From: Gemmatimonadota bacterium
GTDB taxonomy: Bacteria; Gemmatimonadota; Gemmatimonadetes; Gemmatimonadales; GWC2-71-9
NCBI GenBank assembly: GCA_003221825.1
Contig: QHUE01000078.1
Coordinates: 1 to 6,431, forward strand
Direction: 5' to 3'
DNA length: 6,431 nucleotides
Position 1 is the first letter of the stretch, and every line of letters begins with the position of its first letter. The notes under the pieces were generated by a model, which did no database searches, was not told where the DNA came from, and worked only from the letters and a program-made list of their open reading frames with translations. Positions 5,707 to 6,431 of this stretch are shown here, in pieces. Made by a program: the position numbers and the translations under genes.

Positions 5707-5727
5707 GCAATGCGAAACGCGGAATTT
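5707..5727 (+). repeat. GNAATGC-type heptamers after dprA
   Basis: The units are GCAATGC, GAAACGC and GGAATTT, starting 2 nt after the dprA stop codon, in the forward orientation used by the other arrays that follow a stop codon. The 54-nt dprA-hemW spacer consists of this array plus a short tail. An inverted array of the same family lies 260 nt downstream inside hemW, so the two could pair in RNA. Confidence 0.65.
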
Positions 5728-5746
5728 CACTGCAGGCCCTGTGCGC

Positions 5747-5752
5747 TAAATT
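5747..5752 (+). promoter_or_regulatory. Possible -10 box for leaderless hemW transcription
   Basis: TAAATT lies 6 nt before the GTG at 5759. That is the distance expected if transcription starts at the first base of the start codon. No Shine-Dalgarno is present. The equivalent -35 position (about 5725-5730, TTTCAC) overlaps the end of the heptamer array and is a poor match. Read-through from dprA could serve instead. Confidence 0.3.
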
Positions 5753-5758
5753 GCATAC

Positions 5759-6431
5759 GTGCATCTCTACATCCATGTCCCGTTTTGCCAGCGTCGCTGT
5801 TCCTACTGCGACTTCTCGATTGCCGTCAGGAAGCGAATTCCGACAGGCGAGTACGTCGAGACAATACTGACCGAAGCTGCTCGGATTCCAACTTCGCATC
5901 TTGAGACGATCTATCTCGGTGGCGGCACGCCGTCGTTGCTTCCGTCGGACGCGATCCGGACCTTGCTACACGAACTCACTCAGAGATTCCGCATTCCGCA
6001 TTCCGCATTTCGCATTGAGGTGACCCTCGAAGCCAACCCGGAAGACGTGACTCCCGATCACGCCAAAGCCTGGCGGGCCTCGGGTATCAACCGCGTCTCC
6101 CTCGGCGCCCAGTCGTTCGATGACAAGGTGCTCACCTGGATGCACCGCTCCCATGACGCCGCGCAGACCAAGCGGGCGGTACAGGCGTTGCGCGACGCGG
6201 GGATCGAAAACATTTCACTCGATCTGATCTTCGGATTGCCGGAGGAGCTGCAGCGAAACTGGGAGCGTGATCTGGATATTCTCTGCTCCCTGCTCCCGGC
6301 TCACTGCTCCCTCTATGGATTGACCGTGGAGCCGCGGACGCCGCTCGACCGGTGGATTTCGCGCGGCGCGACCCACGCGCCTGACGAAGAGCGATATGCA
6401 GACGAGTATCTGACTGCCCACAGACGGCTGA
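5759..6431 (+). CDS. hemW: Heme chaperone HemW, radical SAM (5' part, runs off the window)
   Basis: The first 224 codons are present. The start reads VHLYIHVPFC; Cys10, Cys14 and Cys17 form the radical-SAM CxxxCxxC 4Fe-4S motif. Phe19 replaces the fourth cysteine of HemN, which marks HemW rather than coproporphyrinogen dehydrogenase. GGGTPS (54-59), LEANPEDVT (90-98), INRVSLGAQSF, and SLYGLTVEP near residue 190 are all family motifs. HemW binds heme and delivers it to respiratory enzymes; it has no coproporphyrinogen oxidase activity. GTG 5759 is the only sensible start, since an in-frame TAA lies at 5747. Residues 76-85 (RFRIPHSAFR) and 176-185 (CSLLPAHCSL) are encoded by two different heptamer arrays, both in frame. 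The frame is open to the window end, so the gene looks intact as far as visible. Third-position GC is about 62% in codons 1-50 and 84% in the 50 codons after the first array. Confidence 0.93.
   Translation, partial: MHLYIHVPFCQRRCSYCDFSIAVRKRIPTGEYVETILTEAARIPTSHLETIYLGGGTPSLLPSDAIRTLLHELTQRFRIPHSAFRIEVTLEANPEDVTPDHAKAWRASGINRVSLGAQSFDDKVLTWMHRSHDAAQTKRAVQALRDAGIENISLDLIFGLPEELQRNWERDLDILCSLLPAHCSLYGLTVEPRTPLDRWISRGATHAPDEERYADEYLTAHRRL
5986..6020 (+). repeat. ATTCCGC heptamer array inside hemW (inverted GGAATGC)
   Basis: The units are ATTCCGC three times, ATTTCGC and a decayed ATTGAGG, each 7 nt. The frame is preserved. Compared with E. coli YggW as I remember it, the distance from GGGTPS to EANP is only about 3 residues longer, so the array largely replaces rather than adds sequence in a surface-loop position. 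Confidence 0.8.
6284..6311 (+). repeat. TGCTCCC heptamer array inside hemW (third repeat family)
   Basis: The units are TGCTCCC, TGCTCCC, GGCTCAC and TGCTCCC; on the minus strand they read GGGAGCA. The period is again 7 nt but the sequence family is different. The encoded residues lie just before the conserved SLYGLTVEP. Their number appears unchanged relative to E. coli YggW, as recalled. Confidence 0.7.

Noticed and set aside
4922..5899. 325-codon minus-strand frame opposite dprA and hemW
   Set aside because: Shadow of the dprA coding strand with no family features.

Overview
The window is a high-G+C stretch of bacterial chromosome, strongly G/C at third codon positions away from certain repeats. 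The most likely source is a Gemmatimonadota-type bacterium. The reasons are the GC content, a secreted outer-membrane protein whose signal peptide ends in AAAQ, the obg-dprA-hemW gene order, and a class 3 (Rhizobium etli type) asparaginase next to a carboxymuconolactone-decarboxylase-like gene. This assignment is tentative. No rRNA, tRNA, CRISPR array or transposase is visible.

Layout. The left edge probably holds the first codons of a minus-strand gene (41 to 1). A minus-strand Wzi-like outer-membrane barrel gene fills 1629-148. From 1763 rightwards everything reads on the plus strand: a broken asparaginase gene (1763-2532), a carboxymuconolactone-decarboxylase-family gene (2552-3208), a small four-helix-bundle (23S-intervening-sequence type) gene (3252-3641), obg (3642-4619), dprA (4598-5704, overlapping obg by 22 nt) and the 5' part of hemW (5759 to the window end). 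obg, dprA and hemW are housekeeping genes for ribosome assembly and stress GTPase function, DNA uptake and RecA loading, and heme trafficking. They are probably co-transcribed.

The unusual content is a family of degenerate 7-nt tandem repeats, mainly GGAATGC and GGCGTGC types with a third GGGAGCA type. They sit in almost every gene junction and three times inside coding sequence. In two junctions the layout is the same: gene stop, forward array, core, inverted array, next start codon. One core is about 40 nt of non-coding DNA (44-139). The other is the whole four-helix-bundle gene (3205-3641), which resembles the hairpin-plus-ORF layout of 23S rRNA intervening sequences. Third-position GC falls in a graded way toward the four-helix-bundle element from both sides, reaching about 46% in the first 50 codons of obg against about 98% in codons 151-200. 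My working hypothesis is a mobile, heptamer-bounded intergenic element with an autonomous form carrying the four-helix-bundle gene and short non-autonomous relatives. Counts and family assignments were made by eye, without database searches.
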